DNA of 64,000 bases from Pedococcus sp. 5OH_020 (GCF_027812955.1 NZ_JAPYZV010000006.1:124001-188000); one strand, 5' to 3'. Counted from the first letter of the stretch, positions 10,899 through 20,773 are shown. Notes: generated by a model not told the origin, from the sequence alone. Numbers and translations: made by a program.

Positions 10899-11770
10899 TG
10901 ACGCGCTGGCTCGTCACGGGGGCCGGGGGAATGTTGGGGCTCGACCTGCAGGTGGCCCTGGCCTTGGCGGGGGTCGAGCCACGCGAGGTCACCGCTCTGA
11001 CCCGGAAGGACCTCGACATCACCGTGGCCGACGCGGCGATGCAGGCGGTGAGGGGTCACGACGTCGTCGTGAACTGTGCCGCGTACACCGCGGTGGACGA
11101 CGCCGAGACGCACGAGGCGCAGGCGTTCGCCGTGAACGCGGTCGGCGCCGCCAACGTCGCTCGAGCGTGCCGGGCCTCGGGCGCCCGGCTGGTCCACCTG
11201 AGCACCGACTACGTGTTCTCCGGAGACGCCACGGAGCCATACGCGGAGGACGCGCCGCTCGCTCCCCGTTCGGCCTATGGCCGGACCAAGGCGGCGGGGG
11301 AGTGGGCCGTCCAGGCGCACTGTCCCCAGGCGTGGGTGGTGCGCACCGCGTGGCTGTACGGCGCCGGCGGACCGAACTTCGTCAGGACGATGGCCGCGCT
11401 GTCGCGGACCCGCGAGACGGTGGATGTCGTCGATGACCAGCGAGGCCAGCCGACCTGGACGATGGACGTCGCCCAAGGCATCGTGCGCCTCGTGGCGGAG
11501 TCCGCGCCGTTCGGCGTCTGGCACGCCACCACCAGTGGGGAGACCACCTGGTACGGGCTCGCCCGCGAGGTGTTCGCCGGACTGGGCCTCGACCCCGAGC
11601 GGGTCAGGCCGACGACCACCAGTGCCTTTCCTCGCCCTGCTCCACGGCCCGGCTACAGCGTCCTCGGGCACGATGCCTGGCGCATGTCCCGCCTAGCCGC
11701 CTTGCCGCACTGGCGCGAGAGCCTGGCCGCTTCCTTGGCCGACGTCGCCCACGACAGGTCTGCCAGCTGA
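10898..11770 (+). CDS. rmlD: dTDP-4-dehydrorhamnose reductase
   Basis: A 290-aa SDR enzyme that reduces dTDP-4-keto-L-rhamnose to dTDP-L-rhamnose with NAD(P)H. Motifs are WLVTGAGGMLGLDLQ at the N-terminus, LSTDYVFSGD, and YGRTKAAGE holding the Tyr and Lys of the active site. The ATG overlaps the rmlB stop (TGATG), so the two are coupled. The frame is open upstream, but this start gives the usual family N-terminus. Its stop is 8 nt from the stop of the convergent nucleotidyltransferase-fold gene, leaving no room for a separate terminator. Confidence 0.95.
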
Positions 11771-11778
11771 GCCGGCCC

Positions 11779-12699
11779 TCACCTTCTGCGTCGGTCCAAG
11801 CGGGACGAGCGAAGCGCCTGAGGAAGGGCTCGCAACCCGCGCCGCCAGCGGGTCAGGTGCAGACCGAGCACCTGCCGGCGGGTCGCGCCGGTCGCCAGGT
11901 GAGAGCTCAGCATCAGCTCCCGAGGGGGTAGCACCGCCTGGCGCAGCAGCGAGCCACGCCCCCGCCAGCCGGCTCGACGCAGCTCTCCCAGCCAGAGAGA
12001 GCCGGGGACACCCATCGTCCGCTGTCGGAACTCCCAGTCCGACAGCCCGGTCGAGCGGTGGGGCGCCGGCAGCTCGCAGGTCAGCGTCGTCAGCAGCGGT
12101 CGGGCGGTGTCCACGGCCCCCGTGGCGTCCGCAAGGGCCACCAGCTCCCGTACGCGTTCGCCACCGGCCCCCTGCAGGACGCCTGTGAGGTGCTCCAGAT
12201 CGTGTCGGCCGTGTGCACTGGCCAGGTCGCGCAGAGCATGAAGGGCCACCACGAGACTCTGTCCCAGGACGTCGGGTGAGGAGACCTCGCGTCCCGCCAG
12301 AGTGACGGTGATCCGTCGCTCCCACAGCCTGTCGAAGACCTGCGCGGGCGGGGCGAGGAACCCCGGGAACAGGTAGTGCACGTCGATGTCACAGGGCCAG
12401 TCCGGGTGCAGGTAGTGGGCGGAGTGCTCGAGGGCCAGCCCGGACCCGTTGCGGACCGGCTCGAGCGGGGTCCTCAGCGACCAGCCACACCTCTCCAGAG
12501 CCTGGCAGACCTTCCGAAAAGCCGTGGGTTCGACGAGCGCGTCCACGTCGCTGGAGCCGCGGACGGGTCTGGCGCCCACCGCTACGGCAGTGGGGCCCTT
12601 GATGAAGAGCACCCGCGCCTGGACGTCCTCGGCCAGCCGACTCAGCAAGGCGTGCGCGAGCAGCACCGCCTCCTGCGTCTCCAGCCGTGCTGCCTCCAC
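11779..12699 (-). CDS. Nucleotidyltransferase-fold protein (NTP_transf_5 type), glycan locus
   Basis: A 306-aa protein with a pol-beta-type nucleotidyltransferase signature: FIKGPTAVAVGA followed by GSSDVDALVEP, with metal-binding Asp residues near 52 and 54. The rest resembles the 'uncharacterised nucleotidyltransferase' family found in polysaccharide and peptide-modification clusters. Its substrate is unknown. The open frame continues over 1 kb upstream, but that part is antisense to the dehydrogenase. I chose the GTG at 12699 because a CATACT hexamer lies exactly 7 nt before it, mirroring the other leaderless starts here. It converges with rmlD. Confidence 0.75.
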   Translation of the reverse strand: MEAARLETQEAVLLAHALLSRLAEDVQARVLFIKGPTAVAVGARPVRGSSDVDALVEPTAFRKVCQALERCGWSLRTPLEPVRNGSGLALEHSAHYLHPDWPCDIDVHYLFPGFLAPPAQVFDRLWERRITVTLAGREVSSPDVLGQSLVVALHALRDLASAHGRHDLEHLTGVLQGAGGERVRELVALADATGAVDTARPLLTTLTCELPAPHRSTGLSDWEFRQRTMGVPGSLWLGELRRAGWRGRGSLLRQAVLPPRELMLSSHLATGATRRQVLGLHLTRWRRGLRALPQALRSSRLDRRRR

Positions 12700-12706
12700 G
12701 CTGCGG

Positions 12707-12712
12707 AGTATG
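12707..12712 (-). promoter_or_regulatory. -10 element of the nucleotidyltransferase-fold gene
   Basis: CATACT on the minus strand is followed by 7 nt and the GTG at 12699. It is one of a divergent pair with the TAGGGT at 12747. Confidence 0.45.
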
Positions 12713-12746
12713 ACACCGGCGACAGTTCGAGCGGCGACCCTCCGGC

Positions 12747-12752
12747 TAGGGT
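12747..12752 (+). promoter_or_regulatory. -10 element of the MDR dehydrogenase gene (leaderless)
   Basis: TAGGGT is followed by 7 nt and the ATG at 12760, with no Shine-Dalgarno sequence. Confidence 0.6.
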
Positions 12753-12759
12753 CGGGGTC

Positions 12760-13728
12760 ATGCTCGCCGCCTACGCCGCCCGCCAGTCTGCAGACGACCC
12801 GCTGTCGGGCCTCGAGGTGGGGGAGCGGCCGGACCCGCAGGCGCCGGACGGCTGGACCACCGTCACCCTCAAGGCCGCCGGTCTCAACCACCACGACGTC
12901 TGGTCGCTTCGGGGAGTGGGTCTGTCGCCCGACCGGCTGCCCATGATCCTGGGCTGCGACGGTGCCGGGGTCGACCCCGACGGCAACGAGGTCATCGTCC
13001 ACGCTGTCATCCCGAGCGACGGCTGGCGGGGCGACGAGACCCTCGACCCTCGCCGCACCCTGCTGTCCGAGCTGCACGACGGGACGCTGGCCGAGCAGGT
13101 CTGCGTGCCCAAGGCCAACCTGGTGCCGAAACCGGCCGGTCTGTCCTGGGAGCACGCCGCGTGCCTGTCGACGGCCTGGCTCACTGCCTACCGGATGCTC
13201 TTCACCGGCGCCGGGCTGACGCCAGGCGCCACGGTTCTCGTCCAGGGAGCCGGTGGCGGCGTGGCCACCGCGCTGGTGCAGCTCGGCAGCGCCGCGGGGT
13301 ACCGGATGTGGGTGACCAGCCGCGACGACGCCAAGGGCCAACGGGCGGTGCAGATCGGCGCAGACCGGGCCTTCGGCAACGGCGAGCGGCTGCCGGAGCG
13401 CGTGGACGCGGTCATGGAGACGGTCGGAGCGGCCACCTGGTCCCACTCGGTGAACTCGCTGAACCCCGGTGGCGCCGTCGTCATCTCCGGGGCGACGTCG
13501 GGGGACGCCCCGGCCAAGGCCGAGCTGACCAAGATCTTCTTCAAGCAGCTGCGTGTCATCGGATCGACCATGGGCACCCGAACCGAGCTCGAGCGCCTGG
13601 CCAGGTTCGTCGCCCAGCACGGGATCGAACCAGTCCTCGACACCGTGCTGCCGCTGGAACGTGCCCGGGAAGGCTTCGCGAAGATGGCCGAGGGCGACGT
13701 CTTCGGCAAGGTGGTGTTCACCGTCTGA
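12760..13728 (+). CDS. Zinc-binding-dehydrogenase-type MDR oxidoreductase (quinone reductase-like)
   Basis: A 322-aa medium-chain dehydrogenase/reductase. It has the GroES-like N-terminal part (KAAGLNHHDVWSLRG, LGCDGAGVDPDGNEVIVHAV) and a Rossmann nucleotide-binding motif in TVLVQGAGGGVATALVQLG. The N-terminus MLAAYAAR is typical of NADPH:quinone reductase/alkene reductase-like members. The structural-zinc cysteine cluster of alcohol dehydrogenases is absent. Substrate is unknown. The ATG was chosen over the longer open frame because it gives the family N-terminus and is preceded by a well-placed TAGGGT. It is transcribed alone, divergent from the glycan locus. Confidence 0.9.
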   Translation: MLAAYAARQSADDPLSGLEVGERPDPQAPDGWTTVTLKAAGLNHHDVWSLRGVGLSPDRLPMILGCDGAGVDPDGNEVIVHAVIPSDGWRGDETLDPRRTLLSELHDGTLAEQVCVPKANLVPKPAGLSWEHAACLSTAWLTAYRMLFTGAGLTPGATVLVQGAGGGVATALVQLGSAAGYRMWVTSRDDAKGQRAVQIGADRAFGNGERLPERVDAVMETVGAATWSHSVNSLNPGGAVVISGATSGDAPAKAELTKIFFKQLRVIGSTMGTRTELERLARFVAQHGIEPVLDTVLPLERAREGFAKMAEGDVFGKVVFTV

Positions 13729-13835
13729 CCGAGATGTCGCCTTCGTCCCCGACCTTGGTGAGATCCTTACCACAGCACACCATTTCCGTGCCCGATCTTC
13801 AGGCTTCGCACAGGGTGTAGGCGTATGACGGAGGT

Positions 13836-14057
13836 ATGTCGAGCGCTGCGCAGAACCCGGACCACCTCATCGACCCGCGATGGAGCCAGCACCTGCACGC
13901 GCAGACCGCCGGGGGACCCGCGCAGACCAGCCGCCCGGCCCGGGGCACGGACGTGGAAGCCCGGCTTCGGGCGGTGATCGACCCGTGGGAACGCGGGGTC
14001 CAGGACGCTCGGTCCACCCTGGTCGCCCTGCGCAAGCTGGCTGACGAGGTGCTGTGA
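13836..14057 (+). CDS. Small conserved-looking protein of unknown function (73 aa)
   Basis: A 73-aa ORF with G/C-biased third positions and no recognisable domain. The N-terminal half is polar and probably flexible. The C-terminal half (VEARLRAVIDPWERGVQDARSTLVALRKLADEVL) should form an amphipathic helix. The ATG lies 6 nt after TATGAC and just after GGAGG, too close for a normal ribosome binding site, so the mRNA may be leaderless. It converges with the SGNH esterase gene 13 nt downstream. I do not recognise a function. Confidence 0.55.
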   Translation: MSSAAQNPDHLIDPRWSQHLHAQTAGGPAQTSRPARGTDVEARLRAVIDPWERGVQDARSTLVALRKLADEVL

Positions 14058-14070
14058 GCGGACCGGCCGA

Positions 14071-14721
14071 CTAGCTCGGCGAGATCTGCAGCCAGTCGTA
14101 CCAGCCGTTGTGCAGGACCAGCCAAGCGATCAGGCCGTACCCGGCCTGCCCCGGGTGGTGCCGCACCCGGCTCGCAGCAAGGTCTGTCTGCCACTGCTCG
14201 TGACCCAGGAGCGGGCGGAAGCAGTCCACGAACGGCACCCCGCGTCGTGAGCAGACATCGGCCTGCGCCTCCACGAGCACCTCGAGCTTGGCGTTGAGGT
14301 CCGTCTCGTCGGTGGGGGGCGGGCTCACCACGAAGGTGCCGATGCCGGCGCTCGCGGCGTCGTCGAGGATGTTGGCCAGGTTGAGGCGGTGCCGGGCGAG
14401 GCTGACTCCCGAGGCGGCGTCGCTGGTGCCGACCGAGACCACCAGGCGCTTCTCGGCGCGGCCGTGCCAGCGCGGACCGCACTCCGGCTTCCATCGCGCC
14501 AGGACGTCGCCGGAGGTGTTCCCGCGGACGCCGAGGTTGTACGCGGTCAGCTCCAGGTCGGGGTGGTGGGTGCGGCCCACGACCCGCGACACCCAGCCCT
14601 GCCCTTTGGGATCTCCGACGCCGGCGACCAGGGAGGCGCCGATGAAGACGACGCCGAGGTCCCGAGGACCCTGCGCCGCGACCTGGAACTCCGCACTGGG
14701 GGTGAAGGTGGGCTCGCTCAC
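14071..14721 (-). CDS. SGNH/GDSL-type esterase or lipase
   Basis: A 216-aa hydrolase with the SGNH blocks. The nucleophile Ser is in VVFIGASLVAGVGDP, the oxyanion Gly and Asn are in YNLGVRGNTSGDV and VVSVGTSDAASG, and the C-terminal Asp/His pair is in [17 protein letters not shown]. No signal peptide is visible, so it is probably cytoplasmic. The natural ester is unknown. It starts 3 nt after the stop of the DUF6104 gene and is probably co-transcribed with it. Confidence 0.88.
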   Translation of the reverse strand: MSEPTFTPSAEFQVAAQGPRDLGVVFIGASLVAGVGDPKGQGWVSRVVGRTHHPDLELTAYNLGVRGNTSGDVLARWKPECGPRWHGRAEKRLVVSVGTSDAASGVSLARHRLNLANILDDAASAGIGTFVVSPPPTDETDLNAKLEVLVEAQADVCSRRGVPFVDCFRPLLGHEQWQTDLAASRVRHHPGQAGYGLIAWLVLHNGWYDWLQISPS

Positions 14722-14724
14722 GCG

Positions 14725-14901
14725 TCAGTCCTCGTCGTCGTCGAGCCGCGCCAGCCAGGTGGCCAGCCTCTCGACGGGGGTCTCGAAGTCGGGGTTGAGG
14801 TCCACGAAGGCACGCAGCTGCTCGGCCAGCCACTCGAACGAGACTTCCTCGTCCCCTCGCCTGGCCGCGAGCTCCTCGATGCCGCGGTCCGTGAAGTACA
14901 C
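14725..14901 (-). CDS. DUF6104-family small protein
   Basis: A 58-aa protein beginning MYFTDRGIEELAARRGDEEV and ending in the acidic tail LDDDED. I recognise the family as the actinobacterial DUF6104 group (the MYFTDRGIEEL N-terminus and FVDLNPDFE-PVERLATWLARLDD body are near invariant). Its function is not known. The GTG start is supported by TAGCCT exactly 7 nt upstream, another leaderless start. It lies just downstream of kgd on the same strand, separated by a perfect hairpin, and leads into the SGNH esterase. Confidence 0.85.
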   Translation of the reverse strand: MYFTDRGIEELAARRGDEEVSFEWLAEQLRAFVDLNPDFETPVERLATWLARLDDDED

Positions 14902-14908
14902 GCGCGTA

Positions 14909-14914
14909 AGGCTA
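14909..14914 (-). promoter_or_regulatory. -10 element of the DUF6104 gene (leaderless)
   Basis: TAGCCT on the minus strand, then 7 nt, then the GTG at 14901. No Shine-Dalgarno is present. Confidence 0.6.
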
Positions 14915-14922
14915 TCTGGACG

Positions 14923-14955
14923 TATGCCGCGTGGCCGACTCGGCCACGCGGCATA
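14923..14955 (-). terminator. Perfect 33-bp inverted repeat after kgd
   Basis: Two 16-bp arms (TATGCCGCGTGGCCGA and its exact complement) flank a single C, which would fold into a long GC-rich stem. It lies 14 nt after the kgd stop and before the DUF6104 promoter, the right place for a kgd terminator. There is no U-tract, as is common for actinobacterial terminators. Confidence 0.65.
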
Positions 14956-14968
14956 CCCTACGTGCGGC

Positions 14969-17900
14969 CTAACGCGCGAACGCGCTGCGGATGAGCTCCG
15001 CCTGCTGCTCCGCGTGTCGCTTGCTCGAGCCGGTCGCCGGTGAGGCGGATGGCTTGCGAGACACCACCCGCAGCGGACGGGTCTCCCCGAGCTCCGCGAG
15101 GCCTTGCGGCAGGTTGAGCGCCATGAAGGGCCACGCGCCCTGGTTGCGTGGCTCGTCCTGCACCCACACGACCTCGGCGTCCGGGTACTTCGCAAGCTCC
15201 TCCGCGATGCCCTTGGCCGGGAGTGGCGCCAGCTGCTCCACCCGCACGACGGCCGTGTCGGTGTGGCCCTCCTTCTCCCGGGCGGCCTCGAGGTCGTAGA
15301 CGACCTTGCCGCTGGCCAGGAGCACCCGCGTGACCCTGCCCGCCTCCGGCGCGGCCCGGTCGGGCAGCACCGGACGGAACGTCCCGCTGGTGAAGTCCTC
15401 GGGCATGCTGCTGGCCGCCTTCAGCCGCAGCATCGACTTCGGGGTGAAGACGACCAGCGGGCGGCGTGGGCGGGCGTACGCCTGACGCCGCAGCAGGTGG
15501 AAGTAGCTCGCGGGCGTCGACGGGTACGCCACCGTCATGTTGTCCTCGGCACACTGCTGCAGGAAGCGCTCGATGCGGGCGGAGGAGTGGTCGGGCCCCT
15601 GTCCCTCGTAGCCGTGCGGCAGCAGCAGCACGACGGACGAGCGCTGGCCCCACTTCTGCTCCGAGGAGGAGATGAACTCGTCCACGATCGTCTGCGCGCC
15701 GTTGAAGAAGTCGCCGAACTGCGCCTCCCACAGCACGAGGGCGTCGGGCCGCTCGACCGAGTACCCGTACTCGAACCCCATCGCCGCGAACTCCGAGAGC
15801 AGCGAGTCGTAGACCCAGAACCGGGCCTGGCCCTCCGCCAGGTACAGCAGCGGCGTCCACTCCTCGGCCGTCGTCTTGTCGATCAGCACGGCATGGCGCT
15901 GGACGAACGTGCCGCGACGGCTGTCCTGGCCCGCCAGGCGCACCGGAGTGCCCTCCATGAGCAGCGACCCGAAGGCCAGCAGCTCACCGGTCGCCCAGTC
16001 GATGCCGCCCTCCCGGGTGGACTGGGCACGCTTCTCCATGGCCTGCTGCAGCTTCGGGTGCACGGTGAACCCGGCGGGCGGGTTCACGAAGGCGTCACCG
16101 ATGTGCTGTAGCTGGTCCGCGGGGATCGCCGTGTCCTGCGGAGAGCGGGTCGTCTGGTCGCTGGCCTGCGCAGTCGGTGGCTCCAGGCCCGAGTGGCCCT
16201 CGGCGTCCGTGCCGGCGAGCGTGCGGTCGCTCTGGGCCGTGCTCGCCTCCCTCAGCGCCGCCTTGGTCTCCACGAACACGCGCTCCAGCTGTTGCTGGTA
16301 GTCGCGCAGCGCCCCCTCCGCCTCCTCCTGGCTGATGTCGCCGCGCCCGATGAGGGACTCGGTGTAGAGCTTGCGGACCGACCGCTTCGCCTCGATGAGG
16401 TTGTACATCAGCGGCTGGGTCATCGACGGGTCGTCGCCCTCGTTGTGGCCGCGGCGCCGGTAGCAGACGAGGTCGATGACGACGTCCTTGTTGAACGTCT
16501 GCCGGAACTCGTAGGCCAGCTCCGCCACCCGGACGCAGGCCTCAGGGTCGTCGCCGTTCACGTGGAAGATCGGGGCCTGGATCATCCTGGCGACGTCGGT
16601 CGAGTACGTCGAGGAGCGGCTCGCGCTCGGCGAGGTGGTGAACCCGACCTGGTTGTTGATGACGACGTGGATCGTCCCGCCGGTGCGGTAGCCGCGCAGC
16701 TGCGACAGGTTCAGGGTCTCCGCCACGACGCCCTGGCCCGCGAAGGCCGCGTCGCCGTGGAGCAGCAGCGGCAGCACGGTGAAGTCCTCGCCCGCCAGGT
16801 CGAGGCGGTCCTGCTTGGCCCGGGTGATGCCTTCGAGCACCGGGTTGACCGCCTCCAGGTGGGAGGGGTTGGCGGCCAGGTACACCTTGGTCTTGCTGCC
16901 GTCCTCCGCGACGAACTTGCCCTCGGTGCCCAGGTGGTACTTCACGTCACCCGAGCCCTGGACCGACTTGGGGTCCTGACGTCCCTCGAACTCGCGGAAG
17001 ATCTGGCCGTACGACTTGCCCGCGATGTTGGCCAGCACGTTGAGCCGGCCCCGGTGCGGCATACCGATGCAGACCTCGTCCATGGAGTCGGCGGCGGCCC
17101 GGCACAGGATGCGGTCGAGCAGCGCGATGACCGACTCGCCACCTTCGAGGCTGAACCGCTTCTGGCCGACGAACTTGGTCTGCAGGAAGGTCTCGAACGC
17201 CTCGGCTGCGTTGAGCCGGCGCAGGATGCGCAGCTGCTCGTCCGGACCGGGCTTGGCGTAGCCGACCTCGATCTTGGACTGCAGCCAGCGACGCTGCTCG
17301 GGGTCCTGGATGTGCATGTACTCCGTACCGATGGTGCGGCAGTAGGAGTCCCGCAGGATGCCGAGGATCTTGCGCAGCCTCAGCATGGGCGCCCCACCGA
17401 AGCCACCGGTGGCGAAGTCGCGCTCGAGGTCCCACAGCGTCAGGCCGTGGCTGGTCACGTCGAGGTCGGGGTGACGGCGCTGGCGGTACTCCAGCGGGTC
17501 GGTGTCAGCCATGAGGTGGCCGCGCACCCGGTAGGCGTGGATCAGCTCCTGCACACGGGCGGTCTTGTTGACGTCGTCGTCGTGGTGCGCCGAGATGTCC
17601 TGCACCCAGCGCACCGGCTCGTACGGCAGCCGCAGCGACTCGAAGATCTCGTCGTAGAAGCCGTTGTCACCGAGCAGGAGCTGGTGGACGATCCGCAGGA
17701 AGTCCCCGGACTGCGCGCCCTGGATGATGCGGTGGTCGTAGGTGCTGGTCAGGGTGAGGATCTTGCTGACCGCGTTGCGGTTCAGCGTCTCCTGGCTGGC
17801 ACCCTGCCACTCGGCGGGGTACTCCAGCGCGCCGACCCCGATGATGGCGCCCTGTCCGGACATGAGCCGGGGCACCGAGTGGTTGGTGCCGATCGTCCCG

Positions 17901-18874
17901 GGGTTCGTGAGCGAGATCGTCGTGCCCTGGAAGTCCTCCACGGTGAGCTTGCCACCACGGGCCTTGCGGACGATGTCCTCGTACGCCGTCCAGAAGTGGG
18001 CGAAGTCCATGGTCTCGGCCGACTTGATGCTGGGGACGAGGAGCTGACGGGTGCCGTCGGGCTTGGCGAGGTCGATGGCGAGGCCGAGGTTGACGTGGCC
18101 GGGGACGACCAGCGCCGGCTTGCCGCCCTCCTCCGTGTAGCCGTTGTTCATCTCCGGCATGTGCCCGAGCGCCTTGACGAGCGCGTAGCCGATGAGGTGG
18201 GTGAAGGAGACCTTGCCTCCACGGGAGCGCTGGAGGTGGTTGTTCATCACGACGCGGTTGTCGATGAGGAGCTTCGCCGGAACCGCCCGGACGCTGGTGG
18301 CCGTGGGGACGCTGAGGGACGCCTCCATGTTGGTGACCACCCGGGCGCTCGCGCCCCGCAGCGGCTTGATCTCGTCCTGGTTGACCGGTCCGGTCGGCTT
18401 GGGCGTCGCCGGGTCGCGTGGCTTCGGCTTCTCCTTGGCTGGTGCCGCGGCCTCCTTGTCGTCCGGCTTGTCGGCCACCGCCTGGTCGGTCCTGGCATCA
18501 GACTTGTCGGTCGTCGTCGCCTGGCTCGTCTGCGAGCCGGTGGCGGGTGCCTGGCGCCGCGCCGCCGTCTCGGGGGAGTGGCGAGGGGCAGCGGGCCGCA
18601 GGGCGTCGGACGCCTGGCCGGACGGCTCCTGGGCCTTCTGCTGGGGCTTCTGCTGAGGCTGAGCCGGCGCCGCGGGGGCGGTGCCCGAGCTGCCGTTGGC
18701 CGACGAGCCGTTCCCGCTGCGACCGTCCGAGGGCTGGTAGTCCTCGAAGAACGACCACCATGCCTTGTCGACGGAGTTCTTGTCGTTCTTGTACTGCTCA
18801 TACAGCTCGTCCACGAGCCACTCGTTCGGCCCGAAGGCCGCCATGGGGTCGTTGGTCGGGGACTGGTCGGGCAC
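14969..18874 (-). CDS. kgd: Multifunctional 2-oxoglutarate metabolism enzyme (2-oxoglutarate decarboxylase/dehydrogenase E1-E2 fusion)
   Basis: A 1301-aa protein with the actinobacterial Kgd layout. There is a short E1 N-terminal helix ([19 protein letters not shown]), a Pro/Ala/Gln-rich linker (about residues 50-130), an E2 acyltransferase-like domain with [14 protein letters not shown] near residue 380, then the ThDP-dependent E1 domain with [11 protein letters not shown] and [11 protein letters not shown] near residue 700. There is no lipoyl domain. It decarboxylates 2-oxoglutarate in the TCA cycle and works with a lipoylated E2 and E3 encoded elsewhere. I chose the GTG at 18874 because AAAGAGG lies 10 nt before it; the frame is open further upstream. 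Confidence 0.96.
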   Translation of the reverse strand: MPDQSPTNDPMAAFGPNEWLVDELYEQYKNDKNSVDKAWWSFFEDYQPSDGRSGNGSSANGSSGTAPAAPAQPQQKPQQKAQEPSGQASDALRPAAPRHSPETAARRQAPATGSQTSQATTTDKSDARTDQAVADKPDDKEAAAPAKEKPKPRDPATPKPTGPVNQDEIKPLRGASARVVTNMEASLSVPTATSVRAVPAKLLIDNRVVMNNHLQRSRGGKVSFTHLIGYALVKALGHMPEMNNGYTEEGGKPALVVPGHVNLGLAIDLAKPDGTRQLLVPSIKSAETMDFAHFWTAYEDIVRKARGGKLTVEDFQGTTISLTNPGTIGTNHSVPRLMSGQGAIIGVGALEYPAEWQGASQETLNRNAVSKILTLTSTYDHRIIQGAQSGDFLRIVHQLLLGDNGFYDEIFESLRLPYEPVRWVQDISAHHDDDVNKTARVQELIHAYRVRGHLMADTDPLEYRQRRHPDLDVTSHGLTLWDLERDFATGGFGGAPMLRLRKILGILRDSYCRTIGTEYMHIQDPEQRRWLQSKIEVGYAKPGPDEQLRILRRLNAAEAFETFLQTKFVGQKRFSLEGGESVIALLDRILCRAAADSMDEVCIGMPHRGRLNVLANIAGKSYGQIFREFEGRQDPKSVQGSGDVKYHLGTEGKFVAEDGSKTKVYLAANPSHLEAVNPVLEGITRAKQDRLDLAGEDFTVLPLLLHGDAAFAGQGVVAETLNLSQLRGYRTGGTIHVVINNQVGFTTSPSASRSSTYSTDVARMIQAPIFHVNGDDPEACVRVAELAYEFRQTFNKDVVIDLVCYRRRGHNEGDDPSMTQPLMYNLIEAKRSVRKLYTESLIGRGDISQEEAEGALRDYQQQLERVFVETKAALREASTAQSDRTLAGTDAEGHSGLEPPTAQASDQTTRSPQDTAIPADQLQHIGDAFVNPPAGFTVHPKLQQAMEKRAQSTREGGIDWATGELLAFGSLLMEGTPVRLAGQDSRRGTFVQRHAVLIDKTTAEEWTPLLYLAEGQARFWVYDSLLSEFAAMGFEYGYSVERPDALVLWEAQFGDFFNGAQTIVDEFISSSEQKWGQRSSVVLLLPHGYEGQGPDHSSARIERFLQQCAEDNMTVAYPSTPASYFHLLRRQAYARPRRPLVVFTPKSMLRLKAASSMPEDFTSGTFRPVLPDRAAPEAGRVTRVLLASGKVVYDLEAAREKEGHTDTAVVRVEQLAPLPAKGIAEELAKYPDAEVVWVQDEPRNQGAWPFMALNLPQGLAELGETRPLRVVSRKPSASPATGSSKRHAEQQAELIRSAFAR

Positions 18875-18992
18875 GGCGAATACGCCTCTTTCGTAGCGTC
18901 GACAATGACGGGCAATGGGTATGCCCAGCCTATCCCCCGCGCCTACGGCGCCGCTGCGTCGGGGGAAGGCCGCGTCGGCGGTCTCCCGAGGG

Positions 18993-19796
18993 TCAGCTGA
19001 TGTCGGCCCGGACGGTCCGCCACGACCCGAAACCGGCCAGCACCGCGGCATACGCCGCAAGCACCAGGGCTCCGGCCCACCACTCGAGCCGCGGAGCGGC
19101 GTCGGACCCACCCTGGGTGACCTGGTTGACCACGGCCTGAGTGGCCGCTGTGGGCAGGTACTCCACGATGTGCTCGCGGCCCCAGCTCCACAGGCCCAGC
19201 AGCACGCCGGCGATCGGCTCCACGATCCAGGCGACGCCGATGGAGATCAGGAGGGCGGCCACCTGGTTCGGGATGAGGATGCCGGCGCCCAGTCCGATCA
19301 GCGCCCACAGCCCGAGCACGAGGAGGGACAGGGCGAGGCTGCGGAACACTCCCGACGTGGGGAAGGGCTCGTGCCCCCGCGCCTGCAGCGTGATGGCCCC
19401 GGCCGCTACCGAGCCGACGAGGAAGACCAAGCCGTAGACCGCCCCGATCCCCAGCAGGGCGACCACCTTCGCCCACATGACCGACGCTCGCTTGGGCGTG
19501 GCCAGGAAGGTGCTGGTGATCGTCTTGTGTCTGTACTCGGAGCCGATCTGCATGACGCCGATCGTGAGCGTGAGCAGGTAGGCGAACTGGAGCCCGCCGG
19601 TGTACGCGGTGTTGGCCACCTGTTCGGCGGTGCCGCTGAGCTGCCGCTGCCCGTTCTGACCGACCTGCGGCTGGGTGACGAAGAAGGCGAACAGGACGCC
19701 CATGGCGATCCCGAGCAGCAGCTGGGCGATGCCGATACCCCACCACAGGCGTGTCGTGAAGAACTTGCGCAGCTCGGCGCGGGTGACGGCGGTCAT
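18993..19796 (-). CDS. ABC-2-type transporter permease
   Basis: A 267-aa integral membrane protein with six predicted helices: residues ~18-40 ([23 protein letters not shown]), ~70-90, ~112-132, ~155-175, ~180-205 and ~240-258. The loop [18 protein letters not shown] after helix 2 is typical of ABC-2 permeases. Its start overlaps the end of the ATPase gene by 4 nt, so the two form one transporter. The substrate (drug, lipid or peptide) cannot be inferred. kgd begins 118 nt downstream on the same strand, and that gap should hold the kgd promoter. Confidence 0.92.
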   Translation of the reverse strand: MTAVTRAELRKFFTTRLWWGIGIAQLLLGIAMGVLFAFFVTQPQVGQNGQRQLSGTAEQVANTAYTGGLQFAYLLTLTIGVMQIGSEYRHKTITSTFLATPKRASVMWAKVVALLGIGAVYGLVFLVGSVAAGAITLQARGHEPFPTSGVFRSLALSLLVLGLWALIGLGAGILIPNQVAALLISIGVAWIVEPIAGVLLGLWSWGREHIVEYLPTAATQAVVNQVTQGGSDAAPRLEWWAGALVLAAYAAVLAGFGSWRTVRADIS

Positions 19797-20773
19797 CGGA
19801 CCGCTCCTTCCTGGGCAGCGTGGGCAGCCCCCGGCGACGACGCGTCCTGACCCAGGTTGCGGTTGGTTCCCTCGGTCAGCTCGAAGAACAGTGCCTCCAG
19901 GTCCGTGGTGGCGCCCCGCAGCTCGTGGACGGGAAGCCCGGCCCGCAGGGCGACGTCACCGATGAGCCGCAGGTCCGAGGTGTCCGCGTACAACGCCCCG
20001 TCCCGCACCGAGCTGGTCACGTCGGCGACGCGAAGCGCTCCGGCGAGGGCGTCCAGGTCGGTGGTCCGAACAATGCTCTGCGCGGTCTCCCCGTGCAGGT
20101 CCCCCATCGCCCCCTGCTTGACCAGCCGCCCGTTCGCGATGATCACGACGTCGTCGACGGTCTGCTCGACCTCCTGCAGCATGTGGCTGGAGATGAGCAC
20201 CGTCTTCCCCTCCGTGCTGAGGTGGCGCAGGAAGCCGCGGAGCCATCGGATGCCCTCGGGGTCGAGGCCGTTGGCGGGCTCGTCGAGGATGAGGACCTGA
20301 GGGTCCCCGAGCATGGCCGCGGCCAGCCCGAGCCGCTGGCGCATGCCCATCGAGTAGCCGCCCGCCCTCTTGCGCGCCGCCGCCGGGATCCCGACCAGCT
20401 CGAGCATCTCGTCCACCCGGCTGGCGCTGACCCCTGCGGTGTCCGCCAGGACCCGGAGGTGGTCGCGGCCCGTGCGGCCGGGGTGGAAGTTCGTCGCCTC
20501 CAGAGCCGACCCGACGACCGACATCGGGCGGGCGATGTCGTGGTACCGCTGACCCATGATGGTGGCGCTGCCGCTGGACGGCCGCACCAGCCCCAGGAGC
20601 ATCCGAAGCGTGGTGGTCTTACCGGCACCGTTGGGCCCCAGGAAGCCGGTGATCCGGCCGGGGTCCACGGTGAAGCTGAGGTCGTCCACGGCCGTGAAGC
20701 CGCCGAACCGTTTGGTCAGGTCGCGGACCTCGATGCGGGCGCCGTCGGGCACCCTGGTCGCTGTTGTCATCAT
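19793..20773 (-). CDS. ABC transporter ATP-binding protein
   Basis: A 326-aa ATPase. Walker A is GPNGAGKTTT, the signature is in GGYSMGMRQRLGLA and Walker B is VLILDEPANGLDPEG. The C-terminal extension beyond residue 230 is like that of ABC-2 export ATPases (DrrA/CcmA group). It pairs with the downstream permease. Two ATGs are adjacent (20773 and 20770). AGGGGGG upstream is better spaced for the second, so the product may be 1 aa shorter. It is divergent from the CNNM gene. Confidence 0.93.
   Translation of the reverse strand: MMTTATRVPDGARIEVRDLTKRFGGFTAVDDLSFTVDPGRITGFLGPNGAGKTTTLRMLLGLVRPSSGSATIMGQRYHDIARPMSVVGSALEATNFHPGRTGRDHLRVLADTAGVSASRVDEMLELVGIPAAARKRAGGYSMGMRQRLGLAAAMLGDPQVLILDEPANGLDPEGIRWLRGFLRHLSTEGKTVLISSHMLQEVEQTVDDVVIIANGRLVKQGAMGDLHGETAQSIVRTTDLDALAGALRVADVTSSVRDGALYADTSDLRLIGDVALRAGLPVHELRGATTDLEALFFELTEGTNRNLGQDASSPGAAHAAQEGAVR

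Noticed and set aside
12700-13773. N-terminal 358 codons of the open frame containing the nucleotidyltransferase-fold gene.
   Set aside because: This part is antisense to the MDR dehydrogenase, and a leaderless-type -10 sits just before the GTG at 12699.
13799-14833. A minus-strand frame of 344 codons over the SGNH esterase.
   Set aside because: The esterase in another minus frame has all SGNH blocks; this frame is Arg/Ala/Gly-rich shadow.
16193-19000. A plus-strand open frame of about 935 codons over kgd.
   Set aside because: It is the complement of Kgd coding sequence; composition is rich in Val, Arg, Leu, Asp and His with no domain, while the minus strand encodes a full Kgd.
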